DNA from: Ruania zhangjianzhongii
GTDB taxonomy: Bacteria > Actinomycetota > Actinomycetes > Actinomycetales > Beutenbergiaceae
DNA: 64,000 nt
Direction: 5' to 3'
Assembly: GCF_008000995.1 (NCBI RefSeq)
Contig: NZ_CP042828.1
Location: forward strand, 2,470,882 to 2,534,881
Part shown: one piece after another, positions 42,635 to 50,749 of the stretch
Layout: each line of letters opens with the position of its first letter
Position numbering within the stretch: position 1 is the first letter of the stretch
Position numbers and translations under genes: made by a program
Notes under the pieces: generated by a model
Told to the model about the DNA's origin: nothing
Database searches by the model: none
The model's input: only the letters and a program-made list of their open reading frames with translations

Positions 42635-43918
42635 ATGAACACCCACCACATCCTCAGTCGGCGGAACTTTCTCATTGCAGGCGGAGGCGCCGCAGGCGCA
42701 GTGCTCCTAGCGAGCTGCTCGGGAGGCACCGCCGAAGGCAACCCGGACGAGATCACCGGCGCAGGCTGGGCCGACGGGCTCAACGACCTCGTCTTCGGCC
42801 AGATCAAGGACGATTTCGAAGCCGCCACCGGACTCACCGTCACGCCACAAGCTTCGGTGCCCTTCGATGACTACCAGACCAGGTTCCGCACCCTGATCGC
42901 CGGCGGATCGCCGCCGGACCTGATGCGTCTGAATGACGACTTCCTCCGGGAGATGTCGGACAAGGAGACGATCATGGACATCGGGTCCTATCTGTCCGAA
43001 TCGGACGTGGACACCTCGGACTACTTCGAAGGCGTACTTGACTTCACCGACCTCCCGAACGGTCGCGCGGGCTTGGCCATCGGCGCTCTGCCCCGGGTCA
43101 TCTACTTCAACAAGACCCTGTTCGAGGAGAAGGGGGTGCCGCTGCCACCAACCACCTGGACCTCGGAGGGCTGGACGTGGGAGGACTTCCTGGAGACCGC
43201 CCGCGCCCTGACCGACGACGAGACATGGGGCGCGTGTGTGGTGACCGATACCGCCTACGAGAACACCTTTGCCGTGAACAACGGCGGTGAGGGGATCTTC
43301 TCGGAGGACGGACGCTCCTTCGCCCTCGCCGGACCGGAGGGCCTGGAAGCGCTGCAGTGGGTGGCGGACCTTGCCCTCGTTCATGAGGTTGCTCCCACGT
43401 GGGCCGAGGTATCCGGGGATGACGCCGAGCAGCAACTCTTCGTCGGTGGTCGCCTCGCGATGCTGTTCTCCTCGATGTCGATCTCCGGGTACCTGAGCGA
43501 GAACGTCACCGAGTTCGAGTGGGACATCGCTCCCGTCCCAGGGAACGTGAACCAGTACAGCGAGTCTTCGATGGCGCTGATGGTGATCCCGACGGCGGCG
43601 GCCAACCCCGATGGCGCCTGGGAGTTCCTCAAGTACATCACCGGCCCCGACGGCGGTCAGGCGATCGCAGAGCACCGTGTGGGTGTCCCGCTGAGTCGAA
43701 CAGCCGCCGAGGCGCTGGAGGCCGGCGACACCGGACCGGCGAACATCCATCTGTTCATCGAAGCGGCCAACAACAACCGCAGTGTGCACTCCACCACGGC
43801 CACGGCAGCGGCGGTGGCGATCTACCGGCCGGAATTGGAACGCGCCTTGATCGGTGAGATCACCGTGGAGGAGGCACTGACCGGCGCTCGCGACCAGGTC
43901 GAAGCGACGCTGGCGTGA
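42635..43918 (+). CDS. Sugar ABC transporter substrate-binding lipoprotein (family 1)
   Basis: The 427-residue protein has a Tat motif SRRNFL and a lipobox LASC, giving lipidated Cys28. 'GLTVTPQASVPFDDYQTRFRTLIAGGSPPDLMRLNDDFL' and 'TWTSEGWTWEDFLETARALT' are typical of family 1 carbohydrate-binding proteins. It binds a mono- or oligosaccharide for the two permeases that follow, the first overlapping by GTGA. No ATPase gene is present in the cluster, so the importer probably borrows a shared MsmK/UgpC-type ATPase encoded elsewhere, as many actinobacterial sugar importers do. Confidence 0.9.
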   Translation: MNTHHILSRRNFLIAGGGAAGAVLLASCSGGTAEGNPDEITGAGWADGLNDLVFGQIKDDFEAATGLTVTPQASVPFDDYQTRFRTLIAGGSPPDLMRLNDDFLREMSDKETIMDIGSYLSESDVDTSDYFEGVLDFTDLPNGRAGLAIGALPRVIYFNKTLFEEKGVPLPPTTWTSEGWTWEDFLETARALTDDETWGACVVTDTAYENTFAVNNGGEGIFSEDGRSFALAGPEGLEALQWVADLALVHEVAPTWAEVSGDDAEQQLFVGGRLAMLFSSMSISGYLSENVTEFEWDIAPVPGNVNQYSESSMALMVIPTAAANPDGAWEFLKYITGPDGGQAIAEHRVGVPLSRTAAEALEAGDTGPANIHLFIEAANNNRSVHSTTATAAAVAIYRPELERALIGEITVEEALTGARDQVEATLA

Positions 43919-44844
43919 GCGTCATCGAACCCGACCTGGCACCGGCGCCGCCGGCCGGACGCGCACGCCGGCGGCGCCTGCGCCGTGCCGACCTCGCCGG
44001 CTGGGCGTTCATCGCCCCGCTGATCTTCGGCATCCTGGCGTTCCAGCTGGTGCCGATCGTCGTCTCGATCGTGGCGTCCTTCACGGACTGGGACGGCATC
44101 ACCCCGCCGGCGTTCATCGGTGCGGACAACTACACCGGCCTCGCCCAGGACGACCTGTTCTGGACCACCCTGCGGAACACCGTGCTGTTCACGCTCGGGG
44201 TGATCCCGCTGACCACGGCGGGGGCACTGCTGCTCGCCGTGCTCTGCCAAGGCAAGTCCCGGGTGGCCAACGTGGTGTTCCGTACGGCCTACTTCACCCC
44301 GTACGTGACCAGCATCGTGGCGATCGGCCTGGTCTGGGGCAAGCTGCTGGCCCCCAGTGGCTTCTTCAACAGCGTGCTCGGCGTGGTGGGTATCGAGGGA
44401 CCCAACTGGCTCACCGATGCCAACTGGGCCCTGCCCGCCGTCATCGTGATCTCCGCCTGGCAGGGCATCGGCTACCCGATGATCATTCTGCTCGGTGGCT
44501 TGCAGGGTATCGACGGCTCGATCGAGGAAGCCGCTCGGATCGACGGAGCGGGATCGGGCCGGCGCTTCTTCAGCATCACGCTGCCGCTGCTCACCCCGCA
44601 GCTCTTCTTCGTGCTGGTGACGCAGTTCATCACCTCGTTCCAGGTGTTCGCACTGATCTTTGTGCTCACCAGCGGTGGGCCCGGGAACGCGACGAATGTC
44701 TACATCTACTACCTGTATCAGAACGCCTTCACGTTCGGCAGGCTCGGCTACGCCTCGGCGATGGCCTGGATCCTGTTCATCATCATCGGTGCCGTCACGT
44801 TCCTTCAGCTTCGGCTGCAGAAGCGTTGGGTCTTCTACAACTGA
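43915..44844 (+). CDS. Sugar ABC transporter permease (MalF/UgpA type)
   Basis: The 309-residue permease starts at a GTG overlapping the SBP stop. It has six membrane segments, beginning 'LAGWAFIAPLIFGILAFQLVPIVVSIVASFTDWDG', which is the MalF-type opening. The EAA loop is 'EEAARIDGAGSGRRFFSITLPLLTPQLFFV'. The N-terminal 25 residues are Pro- and Arg-rich and cytoplasmic. It pairs with the MalG-type permease downstream. Confidence 0.92.
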   Translation: MSVIEPDLAPAPPAGRARRRRLRRADLAGWAFIAPLIFGILAFQLVPIVVSIVASFTDWDGITPPAFIGADNYTGLAQDDLFWTTLRNTVLFTLGVIPLTTAGALLLAVLCQGKSRVANVVFRTAYFTPYVTSIVAIGLVWGKLLAPSGFFNSVLGVVGIEGPNWLTDANWALPAVIVISAWQGIGYPMIILLGGLQGIDGSIEEAARIDGAGSGRRFFSITLPLLTPQLFFVLVTQFITSFQVFALIFVLTSGGPGNATNVYIYYLYQNAFTFGRLGYASAMAWILFIIIGAVTFLQLRLQKRWVFYN

Positions 44845-44857
44845 TCGGAGGTAAATC

Positions 44858-45766
44858 GTGACGCACACCATGACACCCGAGGCGGCCGCAGCACAGGAGC
44901 GCTCTGCCCGGTCCGCGGGGGCGCACCCGCAAGGTGCCCGCAGCGGACGGCCGCTGGCCCTGGCGGGCCGTGGCGGCAAGCTCATCCTGATGACGATGCT
45001 GGCAATCAGCTTCCTCACGCCGCTGACCTGGATGCTCTCCGCCTCGCTGAAGACCGAGCAGGACATCGCCGAGAACCCGATGGGGTTCATCCCGCAGACG
45101 TGGGAGTGGCAGAACTATGCCGCAGCGTTCGAATCGATCCGCCCGTTCTTCATCAACAGCGCCATGCTGGCCGCGATCAACGTGGTGGGCGTGCTGGCGA
45201 TCGCCTCGATCGCCGGCTACGCCTTCGGACGGCTCACCTTCCGAGGCCGCGACCTGGCGTTCTCGCTCGTTCTGGCGACGGCGATCATCCCCGGGATCGT
45301 GCTGATCATCCCGCAGTACATCATCTTCCAACAGATCGGCTGGGTGGATACGTTCTTCCCGCTCTGGGTGCCACGGGTCCTCACCCCGGTGTTCGGCACC
45401 TTCTTGCTCCGCCAGGCGTTCATGACGCTGCCCAAGGAGCTCGAGGAGGCGGCCAAGCTCGACGGCCTGAACACGTTCAGCATCTACGCACGGATCATGC
45501 TGCCGCAGGTGAAGCCCGCCCTCGCGGCCGTCGGAGTGTTCACGTTCGTGGAGTCCTGGAACGACCTGTTCGGTCCGCTTATCTTCATCAACTCCACCGA
45601 GCGGCAGACCCTGCCGATCGCACTGGCTCAGTTCCAGGGAGAGTTCTTCTCCACCACCAACCTGCTGATGGCGGCCTCCACGATCACCGTGGTGCCGGTG
45701 ATCGTGATCTACCTGATCGCACAGAAGTACTTCGTTCAAGGCATCGCCAGCAGCGGCCTCAAGTAA
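44858..45766 (+). CDS. Sugar ABC transporter permease (MalG/UgpE type)
   Basis: The 302-residue permease starts at a GTG preceded by GGAGG; an in-frame ATG twelve bases later is an alternative. Typical MalG features are 'MLAISFLTPLTWMLSASLKTEQDI' and the EAA loop 'ELEEAAKLDGLNTFSIYARIMLPQVKPALAAVGVFTFVESWNDLFGPLIFI'. It ends 'KYFVQGIASSGLK', also typical ('YF..GI..GA.KG'). The glycosidase follows 75 bases later with its own ribosome site. Confidence 0.92.
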   Translation: MTHTMTPEAAAAQERSARSAGAHPQGARSGRPLALAGRGGKLILMTMLAISFLTPLTWMLSASLKTEQDIAENPMGFIPQTWEWQNYAAAFESIRPFFINSAMLAAINVVGVLAIASIAGYAFGRLTFRGRDLAFSLVLATAIIPGIVLIIPQYIIFQQIGWVDTFFPLWVPRVLTPVFGTFLLRQAFMTLPKELEEAAKLDGLNTFSIYARIMLPQVKPALAAVGVFTFVESWNDLFGPLIFINSTERQTLPIALAQFQGEFFSTTNLLMAASTITVVPVIVIYLIAQKYFVQGIASSGLK

Positions 45767-45841
45767 GCCCGACCACGTTCCGTTCCGACCCCGTGTGGGC
45801 CAGCACGTGCTGCCCGCATGCCCAACTAAGTAAGGACACTC

Positions 45842-48028
45842 ATGACCGCCGACCAACCGTGGTATCGCACGAGCCGACGATGGGGACAGACCAACCTCGT
45901 GGAGATCGACCCGGACCGTTACGACGATGCGTGGTGGCGCACGTACTGGCGGCAGACGAGGATCGACGGCGTCATCGTCAACGCTGGCGGGATCGTTGCC
46001 TACTACCCTTCGAAGTTCGATCTGCACCACCGCGCGGTGAACATCTCCGAGGAGAACGACCTCTACGGGCGCATCGTCGCCTCAGCGCGGGACGAGGGAC
46101 TGGCAGTGATCGCCAGGATGGACTCCAACCGGGTGGCCGAGGACTTCTTCCTCGCCCACCCGGAGTGGATGGCTCGGGACGCCAGTGGCGAGCCGTACCG
46201 CGCTGCGGACAAGTGGATCACCTGTGTGAACAGCGACTACTACAACGACTACCTGCTCGAGGTACTCGCCGAGATCACCCGCCGCTCTGCCCCGGACGGC
46301 TTCGCCGACAACAGCTGGGCCGGGCTGCCGCGGCGCAACATCTGCTACTGCGAGAACTGCGCCCGGATCTTCCGGGACACCAAGGGGAGCGCGCTGCCGG
46401 CGCACACCGACTGGGACGACCCGGTCTATCGCGACTGGGTGCGGTGGAACTACGACCGCCGGGTGGAGATCTGGCGGCTGAACAACGAGGCGACCCAGGC
46501 GGCAGGCGGTGAGCACTGCATCTGGATGGGGATGCTCAGTGGCGATCTGAAGAACGCCGCAGAACGGTTCAACGACCAGCGGCGGATCCTGCGCGGGGCA
46601 CCCTTCGCCATGCTCGACCACCAGTTCCGCTGGCTGGGGGAGAGCTTCCACCAGAACGCGGAGGCGGGCAAGCGCATCCACGAGCTGGTCGGCTGGAACG
46701 CCGTGATGCCGGAGAGCACCCCGATGTACAGCCTCGGCCGGCCAGCGTTCCGGATCGCAGCGATGCCGAAGGCAGAAGCGCAGCTGTGGTCGGCGAACGG
46801 CTTCGCCGGTGGGATCCAGCCGTGGTGGCACCACATCGGTTCCCACCATGAGGACCGCCGCCAGTATGAGACCGCGCCGGCGATCTTCCAGTGGCACGAA
46901 AAGAACGAGGACGTCCTCTTCGACCGCACGCCGGTAGCCGACGTCGCGGTGGTCTGGTCCACCGAGAACACCGACTTCTTCGGCCGTGACCAGGCCGAGG
47001 AGCGCACGGCGAGCCCGTACCGGGGGGCGATCACCTCGCTGGTGCAGGCAGGGCTTACCTACGTGCCGGTGCACGCCGACGACGTCCGCGGGGCCATCGG
47101 CCGGTTCAGCCTGCTGCTCCTGCCGAACGTGGGTGCCCTGAGCGCCGACCAGGTGGCGGCAGTGCGCGAGTTCCACGCCGCCGGCGGGTCCGTGGTGGCG
47201 ACCGGGGATACCTCGCTGTACGACGAGGACGGTGAGCGGCGCAGCGACTACGGGCTGGCCGACCTCCTAGGCGTCTCCGCAGGTGAGGAGGTGCACGGTC
47301 GCTGGGAGGCCACCGACCCGAACATCGAGACGGCGGGCAACCACACCTACCTGCGGTTGTTACCGGCCCGCAACACCGGCGGCGGCGGCATGGACGTGAG
47401 CGGGTCTCGGCCGGCCCGGCACCAGGCCCTGGCGGGCTTCGAGGAGACCGACATCGTGCCGTTCGGGGGATTCCTGCGCGAGGCGCGGGTGCACGAGGGT
47501 TTCGAGACGGTGGGCACGTTCATCCCGCGATTCCCGATCTATCCGCCGGAGACTTCATGGATGCACACGCCGGAAACAGACATCCCGGCTCTGGTGGTCA
47601 GCGACCGGGGCGACGCACGGACGGCGATGGTGCTCGCAGACCTGGACCGCTGCGCCGACCGTGACCAGCAGCCCGACGCCCGCGAGTTGCTCGCCCAGGT
47701 GGTGCGGTGGGCGATCGGGAGTGGCTCCAAGGTCTCCGCGCAGACGCCTGGGGGAGTCGCGGTGAATGCCTACGCTCAGCCTGGCCGCACGATCGTGCAC
47801 CTGACGAACTCGCTCGCGACCACCACGTTGGCGGCGCGGCAGGACCAGGTGTACCCGGTGGGCCCGATCGAGGTGCGGGTCGCGAAGCCGGAGGGCGCCA
47901 GCGCCGTGCGGGCGGTGACGCTGCGCGTCGCGGAGGCGCAGGCTGACGCGGTCGACGACGGTGCAGCCATCCGGATCAGCCTCGATACAGTCGGCGCTCA
48001 CGAGGTCCTGGTGATCGACTGGGCCTGA
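45842..48028 (+). CDS. GHL6-type glycosyl hydrolase with trimerisation-like domain
   Basis: The 728-residue protein lacks a signal peptide and should act in the cytoplasm on the imported sugar. The N-terminal TIM-barrel-like part has 'DGVIVNAGGIVAYYPSKFDLHHRAVNISEENDLYGRIVASARDEGLAVIARMDSNR' and 'WITCVNSDYYNDYLLEVLAEI'. These resemble the uncharacterised hypothetical glycosyl hydrolase family 6 (GHL6). Residues near 400-480 ('GAITSLVQAGLTYVPVHADD' to 'FHAAGGSVVATGDTSLYDE') look like the GATase-like middle domain of GH42 beta-galactosidases. A beta-sandwich tail follows. Candidate acid residues are present, but I cannot name the catalytic pair. The IclR-controlled sugar importer just upstream supplies its probable substrate. 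Confidence 0.75.
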   Translation: MTADQPWYRTSRRWGQTNLVEIDPDRYDDAWWRTYWRQTRIDGVIVNAGGIVAYYPSKFDLHHRAVNISEENDLYGRIVASARDEGLAVIARMDSNRVAEDFFLAHPEWMARDASGEPYRAADKWITCVNSDYYNDYLLEVLAEITRRSAPDGFADNSWAGLPRRNICYCENCARIFRDTKGSALPAHTDWDDPVYRDWVRWNYDRRVEIWRLNNEATQAAGGEHCIWMGMLSGDLKNAAERFNDQRRILRGAPFAMLDHQFRWLGESFHQNAEAGKRIHELVGWNAVMPESTPMYSLGRPAFRIAAMPKAEAQLWSANGFAGGIQPWWHHIGSHHEDRRQYETAPAIFQWHEKNEDVLFDRTPVADVAVVWSTENTDFFGRDQAEERTASPYRGAITSLVQAGLTYVPVHADDVRGAIGRFSLLLLPNVGALSADQVAAVREFHAAGGSVVATGDTSLYDEDGERRSDYGLADLLGVSAGEEVHGRWEATDPNIETAGNHTYLRLLPARNTGGGGMDVSGSRPARHQALAGFEETDIVPFGGFLREARVHEGFETVGTFIPRFPIYPPETSWMHTPETDIPALVVSDRGDARTAMVLADLDRCADRDQQPDARELLAQVVRWAIGSGSKVSAQTPGGVAVNAYAQPGRTIVHLTNSLATTTLAARQDQVYPVGPIEVRVAKPEGASAVRAVTLRVAEAQADAVDDGAAIRISLDTVGAHEVLVIDWA

Positions 48029-48069
48029 GCCCACACCAGGCCGACACGGCACTCCGCCGCTGAGGCATT

Positions 48070-48110
48070 TTCAGACTCCGAGGTCACGAGCGGTGACCTC
48101 GGAGTCTGAA
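48070..48110 (+). terminator. Strong hairpin after the GHL6 gene
   Basis: A perfect 18-bp stem (48070-48087 paired with 48093-48110, TTCAGACTCCGAGGTCAC and its complement) encloses a five-base loop, GAGCG. It begins 41 bases after the stop and is likely the terminator of the sugar operon and perhaps of the convergent VOC gene. Part of one arm recurs nearby at 49002-49020. Confidence 0.7.
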
Positions 48111-48155
48111 TCCGACTTCCGCGCCAGTGGGGGACGCGCGACGCGCTCGCCCACG

Positions 48156-48740
48156 TCATCCGACAAGTCGTTGGTCCAGCTCGTCGAGGAACGCCCGGGC
48201 TTCCGGCATTGCCGGGTCGGCCTGGCTGGCACGGCGTACTGCGCCTCGTAGAATCTTCGCAGCCTGAGCCGCGTCGCCCTTGCTGTCGGCCAGCACGATG
48301 GCGTTGAGGAGACTCTCCCGAAGCGGCGATGCCTCGGCACGTGGCTCCGGGGTTCCGTTGCGCATGATCCGGATCCAGTTGCCGGCCGGGTCGATCAGGC
48401 TGAACCCGGACCTGCCGCCGGCATTCTTGCGGGGTCGAGGACGGGTGATCCGTGGAAAGCCCGAGACCGGCAGCTTCCCGTAGCTGGCCCGAAGACCCGC
48501 GGCGAAGGTCTCGAAGAGCGGCTCTGGGTCAGGGACCACCACGCCGCACGTACTGTGCGAATCCTCAGCGCGATGCGCCTCGAGCCCGTAGTAGTGCAGC
48601 GGGAATCCGTGACCTTCCAGAGCCAGGTACGGATTCGGCCTGACCTGTCGATAGGTGACCTTGAAGCCGAGCGGGGAGTAGAACTCTGCGATCTGGTCAA
48701 TGTCTGCGCACGGAAGCATCGGAATGACCTGCGGGTGCAT
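48156..48740 (-). CDS. VOC-family (glyoxalase/bleomycin-resistance-like) protein
   Basis: The 194-residue protein opens 'MHPQVIPMLPCADIDQIAEFYSPLGFKVTYRQVRPNPYLALEGHGFPLHYYGLEAH', a VOC beta-alpha-beta unit. The second unit is 'TCGVVVPDPEPLFETFAAGLRA...GFSLIDPAGNWIRIMRNG'. His and Glu metal-ligand positions are partly present. VOC proteins range from glyoxalases to antibiotic binders, so no reaction can be assigned. The last 60 residues are a helical extension resembling a TPR-like tail ('LRESLLNAIVLADSKGDAAQAAKILRGAVRRA'). Confidence 0.82.
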   Translation of the reverse strand: MHPQVIPMLPCADIDQIAEFYSPLGFKVTYRQVRPNPYLALEGHGFPLHYYGLEAHRAEDSHSTCGVVVPDPEPLFETFAAGLRASYGKLPVSGFPRITRPRPRKNAGGRSGFSLIDPAGNWIRIMRNGTPEPRAEASPLRESLLNAIVLADSKGDAAQAAKILRGAVRRASQADPAMPEARAFLDELDQRLVG

Positions 48741-48803
48741 GACTTCAGTCTGCCACCCGCCTGGTTCGAGGCGTCATTGCCGCGATCCACAGGTATCGAC
48801 TGT

Positions 48804-48881
48804 TCCTCGCTCGCCCCGTCAGTCGGCGATCCTCGCTCGCCCGTTCAGTCGGCGATCCTCGCTCGCCCGTTCAGTCGGCGA
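48804..48881. repeat. 26-bp tandem repeat, three copies
   Basis: Three head-to-tail copies of a 26-bp unit (TCCTCGCTCGCCCGTTCAGT then CGGCGA) lie at 48804-48829, 48830-48855 and 48856-48881. Copies 2 and 3 are identical, while copy 1 reads CCCCGTCAGT in place of CCCGTTCAGT. The third copy contains the stop codon of a VOC gene remnant, so the unit arose by duplication of that gene's 3' end. Confidence 0.9.
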
Positions 48882-48933
48882 CCAGCTCGTAGACGTTGCC
48901 GTCCGGGCTTCGCGGGCAGTGTGTCCAACCCAT
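48871..48933 (-). pseudogene. C-terminal tail of a second VOC gene
   Basis: The minus strand encodes 'GWTHCPRSPDGNVYELVAD' then TGA. This is the last strand of a VOC domain, where '(D)PDGN..ELV' is the conserved end. No upstream frame continues the fold, so only the tail remains, fused to the tandem repeat that duplicates its last codons. Confidence 0.5.
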
Positions 48934-49001
48934 GGCGACACGGCCTGGTCCCGGGTGAGCTCCGCCGTCGGAGGTAGTTTCCTGCGTTCGAGGCCAGGGA
49001 C

Positions 49002-49020
49002 GGTGACCTCAGAGTCGGAG
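49002..49020 (+). repeat. Partial copy of the 48070-48110 hairpin arm
   Basis: GGTGACCTCAGAGTCGGAG matches the 3' arm of the hairpin at 48092-48110 with two differences in the first 16 bases. The complementary arm is absent here. A shorter ten-base match (CCGAGGTCAC) lies at 52154-52163. Confidence 0.45.
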
Positions 49021-49098
49021 GGCGGCCTCGGCCGCTCGAGGGCCCGGTTCCGCGGTCGGACGGAGGAGAGCACCGGGGCGGTCTGGGAGAGTTGACGC

Positions 49099-49725
49099 AT
49101 GGCAGCAGAGGTGCAGCTTGGCTCGACGCCGGCTCCCGAGGGGTTCGGTTCGGCGGCTCGGGGCATCGCGTTCTTCCCGGTCCTGATGAGTGGCTATGCC
49201 GTCTTCTACGCCGCCTGGTGGCCGTTCGCCTGGGGCATTCCTGGTTTTGCTGGGTCCCTGGTCGTGATCGCCCTCGCCGTGCTATTCGTCATCCGCGGAG
49301 CCACGCAAATCCGTCATGCCGCACTGTTCCCGAACCACCCGACGCCCGAAGACCGACGAATCGGCAAAGCGATGGGGGTACTCAACAGCGTCACGCATCC
49401 GGTCTGGATGCTCGGCTCGATCGTGCTCCTCGTCCTTGGGCAGGGCAGGTGGGTGCTCCCGCTGATGGTGTTTGTCATCGGCGCCCACTTCGTGCCCATG
49501 GCTCGCATCCTCGGACGAAGGGTCGACTATCTGCTCGGCCCGGTCGCGATGGCCGCTGCCGTTGTCGCCGGGGTGTTCGCCCTCGATGAGCAGGTGTCGT
49601 GGCTGGTGGTGTTCGCGGTGGCGGGTACCGGTGGCACGCTGGCGACTCTCTGCTACGCGCTCTACATGTCTCGGGCGTATCGGCGGCTCTGTGAGCGCGC
49701 TGGCGTTCCGTTCCACCTTATTTAA
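49099..49725 (+). CDS. Multi-pass membrane protein of unknown function
   Basis: The 208-residue protein has about six hydrophobic segments ('GIAFFPVLMSGYAVFYAAWWPFAWGI', 'SLVVIALAVLFVI', 'PVWMLGSIVLLVLG', 'VLPLMVFVIGAHFVPMARIL', 'PVAMAAAVVAGVFAL' and 'WLVVFAVAGTGGTLATLCYALYM'). A conserved-looking 'GAHFVPMARILGRRVDYLLG' occurs in several actinobacterial membrane proteins that lack a known role. Its TAA stop is part of the inverted repeat in front of the ArsR gene, so the two are adjacent, although the ArsR gene has its own promoter. Confidence 0.7.
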   Translation: MAAEVQLGSTPAPEGFGSAARGIAFFPVLMSGYAVFYAAWWPFAWGIPGFAGSLVVIALAVLFVIRGATQIRHAALFPNHPTPEDRRIGKAMGVLNSVTHPVWMLGSIVLLVLGQGRWVLPLMVFVIGAHFVPMARILGRRVDYLLGPVAMAAAVVAGVFALDEQVSWLVVFAVAGTGGTLATLCYALYMSRAYRRLCERAGVPFHLI

Positions 49726-49741
49726 CAGAAACTGTTATATT
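49723..49741 (+). promoter_or_regulatory. Operator and -10 of the leaderless ArsR gene
   Basis: TAACAG (49723-49728) and CTGTTA (49732-49737) form a perfect inverted repeat around AAA. It runs into a TATATT -10 at 49736-49741. The GTG start follows six bases later, so transcription should begin at the start codon. The ArsR product is the natural ligand of the repeat, giving autorepression. Confidence 0.6.
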
Positions 49742-49747
49742 CGTTGC

Positions 49748-50086
49748 GTGGAAGCTCTCGCCGTCTTAGCCGATCCGGCTCGTCGCCGCATCGTGGAGTA
49801 CCTCGGGGACAGCGAGGTGCCCGCCGGTGAGCTTGCCGAGGTGATGGACGCGGAGTTCGGACTCGTTCAGCCAGCCACCTCGCGACATCTGCGGCGACTG
49901 CGTGAGGTGGGCCTCGTGCACTCCCGCCCCGACGGCTCGCGACGCCTTTACTCCCTCGATCCCAGTGCTCTGCGCGAGATCGACCGCTGGCTCGATCAGT
50001 TCCGAGGGCTGTGGAGCGATGCCCTGTCCGCTCTCGACGCCGAGGTGCGCCGAGGAAAGTCGTCAACGAGAGACCAGGCCAGTTGA
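49748..50086 (+). CDS. ArsR-family HTH regulator
   Basis: The 112-residue winged-helix protein starts at the GTG at 49748. 'EALAVLADPARRRIVEYLGDSEVPAGELAEVM' and 'QPATSRHLRRLREVGLVHSRPDGSRRLYSLDPSALREIDRWLDQFRGLW' are the standard ArsR form seen next to SRPBCC (AHSA1) genes. There are no Cys residues for metal sensing. It overlaps the SRPBCC gene through TTGA and seems to be translated from a leaderless mRNA. It probably represses itself and the SRPBCC-DUF1801 cluster. Confidence 0.88.
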   Translation: MEALAVLADPARRRIVEYLGDSEVPAGELAEVMDAEFGLVQPATSRHLRRLREVGLVHSRPDGSRRLYSLDPSALREIDRWLDQFRGLWSDALSALDAEVRRGKSSTRDQAS

Positions 50087-50700
50087 ATATCGTCGACGAG
50101 ATCAACAGCGTGATCCGCAAGATCACGACCAGCGGCGACTCGCATCGGGTCGTTCTGGAGCGCGGCTTCGACACCGACGCCGCTGACCTGTGGGACGCGT
50201 GCACGAGTTCCCAGCGACTCTCGCGCTGGTTCGAGCCGGTGCGCGGCGATCTCGCACTTGGTGGCAGGTACTCGCTCACGAGCAGCGGCACGGAGGGCGA
50301 CATCCTGCGATGCGAGCCCACTCGGCACCTGACGATCACGTGGGAGTACCAGGGGAATGTCAGCCACGTCGATGTCGACCTCATCCCGGCTGGGATAGAG
50401 CGGACGGTGCTCCGCCTGACCCACCATGTTCCGCCCGGTGACCACTGGGAGACCTATGGTCCAGCGGCAACGGGTGTCGGGTGGGAAGAGGCGCTGCGGA
50501 CCCTGTCGCTGCATCTCGCCGGCGACGCCCGAGGTGCCACTGAGGAGATGGAGGAGTTCGCGGGCACACCCGAGGGTCAGCAGCTGATCCGTCGGGTGGC
50601 CGATGCTTGGGGTGGGGCAGACCATGAGGCGGGAACACCTGCTGGCGATGCGCACGCGCGAGCAGCCAGGACGGCGGCGTTCTACCTGGGGCGCGCATGA
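50083..50700 (+). CDS. SRPBCC (AHSA1-like) ligand-binding protein
   Basis: I place the start at the TTG at 50083, which overlaps the ArsR stop (TTGA). The encoded LNIVDEINSVIRKI matches the usual beginning 'MNIVDQINAV.R.I' of ArsR-linked SRPBCC proteins. The 205-residue protein continues 'RGFDTDAADLWDACTSSQRLSRWFEPVRGDLALGGRYSL', the START-like helix-grip core, and 'EGDILRCEPTRHLTITWEY'. These proteins bind hydrophobic ligands; the ligand here is not known. Translational coupling explains the weak start codon. Confidence 0.82.
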   Translation: MNIVDEINSVIRKITTSGDSHRVVLERGFDTDAADLWDACTSSQRLSRWFEPVRGDLALGGRYSLTSSGTEGDILRCEPTRHLTITWEYQGNVSHVDVDLIPAGIERTVLRLTHHVPPGDHWETYGPAATGVGWEEALRTLSLHLAGDARGATEEMEEFAGTPEGQQLIRRVADAWGGADHEAGTPAGDAHARAARTAAFYLGRA

Positions 50701-50749
50701 AGCCACCAGCTTCTCCTCGTAAAGCGCTCGACTACTAGAGAGGACCAGA

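Noticed and set aside
44795-46030. A 411-codon minus-strand frame across the second sugar permease and the GHL6 start
   Set aside because: It crosses two clear plus-strand genes and their intergenic ribosome site and has no recognisable fold.
48804-48881. CRISPR-like array
   Set aside because: The 26-bp units are directly adjacent with no spacers, and no cas genes exist in the window.
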